This document shows, piece after piece, positions 63,862 through 64,000 of a stretch of 64,000 bases of DNA. A program made the position numbers and the translations under genes. Source of the DNA: M3007 sp031373665. Lineage in GTDB: Bacteria > Bacteroidota > Bacteroidia > Chitinophagales > Saprospiraceae. The notes below the pieces were generated by a model. That model was not told where the DNA came from, ran no database searches, and saw only the letters and a list, made by a program, of their open reading frames with translations. The stretch spans positions 22,952 to 86,951 of the forward strand of contig JANMMZ010000083.1 in NCBI GenBank assembly GCA_031373665.1, read 5' to 3'. Positions within the stretch are counted from its first letter, which is position 1, and each line of letters begins with the position of its first letter.

Positions 63862-63905
63862 AACATGAGTCATCCCGAATTTTGGGGTGGCTCATGTTCA
63901 TTTTT
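63862..63905 (+). terminator. Rho-independent terminator after sppA
   Basis: A stem of about 14 bp beginning AACATGAG (63862-63875 with 63884-63898, G-U pairs included) is followed by CATTTTT. The remaining bases to 64000 are T-rich with no recognised gene. Confidence 0.8.
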
Positions 63906-64000
63906 AGTCATTACCCAGCGATTTTCCATTTAGATTGCCCCAATTTTGTTTTTTTTACCTCTTTTCGACTTTCCTTTCTTCTGTTAGCGTTGTTTTTGGG

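Overview
This 64 kb window looks like chromosomal DNA from a member of the Bacteroidota, most likely a Saprospiria-type (Saprospiraceae-like) organism. The evidence is: type IX secretion C-terminal sorting domains; a SprB-like repeat protein; a TonB receptor with a CarboxypepD_reg-like N-terminus; a Reg_prop/Y_Y_Y hybrid sensor kinase; the futalosine-pathway gene mqnD; A-rich translation start regions; and repeated matches to the Bacteroidota promoter (-7 element TAnnTTTG, -33 TTTG) a few tens of bases before many genes. No rRNA, tRNA, CRISPR array or insertion sequence was recognised.

Layout. 1-5.3 kb: end of an FG-GAP/VCBS protein, mutS, a small secreted protein, and hemF on the other strand. 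5.6-9.5 kb: a tightly coupled four-gene cassette for a surface glycan with an N-acylated amino sugar (GT4 glycosyltransferase, FemAB/GNAT-like protein, formyltransferase, WecE-type aminotransferase). 9.7-16.1 kb: a small barrel protein, a TonB-dependent receptor, and an 895-residue secreted protein made of eight cysteine-rich repeats. 16.4-23.8 kb: a thioredoxin/MsrA-like protein, mqnD, trpS, a Trp-rich repeat protein, a PIG-L deacetylase-like protein and a nucleoside hydrolase. 23.8-24.95 kb: a gene-free island with a duplicated 83-bp promoter-bearing segment, six 49-bp tandem repeats and two related long hairpins. 25-30.3 kb: a hypothetical gene, a rhodanese, paaZ, a barrel protein and proC.

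30.4-50.4 kb is a surface-protein locus: a SprB-type protein, a barrel protein, a fibronectin-III protein and a very large secreted protein of about 1970 residues. A phosphorelay brackets it: a hybrid kinase and an Hpt protein on one side, an OmpR-type response regulator on the other. Direct repeats (TTTTAYCCTT, 10-bp period) occur upstream of several of these genes and are a candidate operator. An AsmA-like protein follows. At 50.4-55.3 kb are two adjacent DUF5916-type paralogues, nearly identical over about 230 N-terminal residues and then abruptly different.

55.6-60.6 kb is the most interesting block. It is a seven-gene operon behind one strong promoter and an AT-rich leader: a short divergent PRPP-synthetase-like protein, a membrane protein, a nucleoside deoxyribosyltransferase-like protein, nicotinamide phosphoribosyltransferase (NadV/NAMPT), an HD-type hydrolase, a DUF4291 protein and a NADAR/YbiA-like protein. 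The theme is NAD+ rebuilding from nicotinamide plus handling of ADP-ribose or nucleoside damage. The synthetase-like/NAMPT pair is also the gene signature of the phage NARP1 pathway that rebuilds NAD+ from ADP-ribose, so this may be a chromosomal NAD+ repair or anti-NADase system. The window ends with an LD-carboxypeptidase and the signal peptide peptidase sppA.
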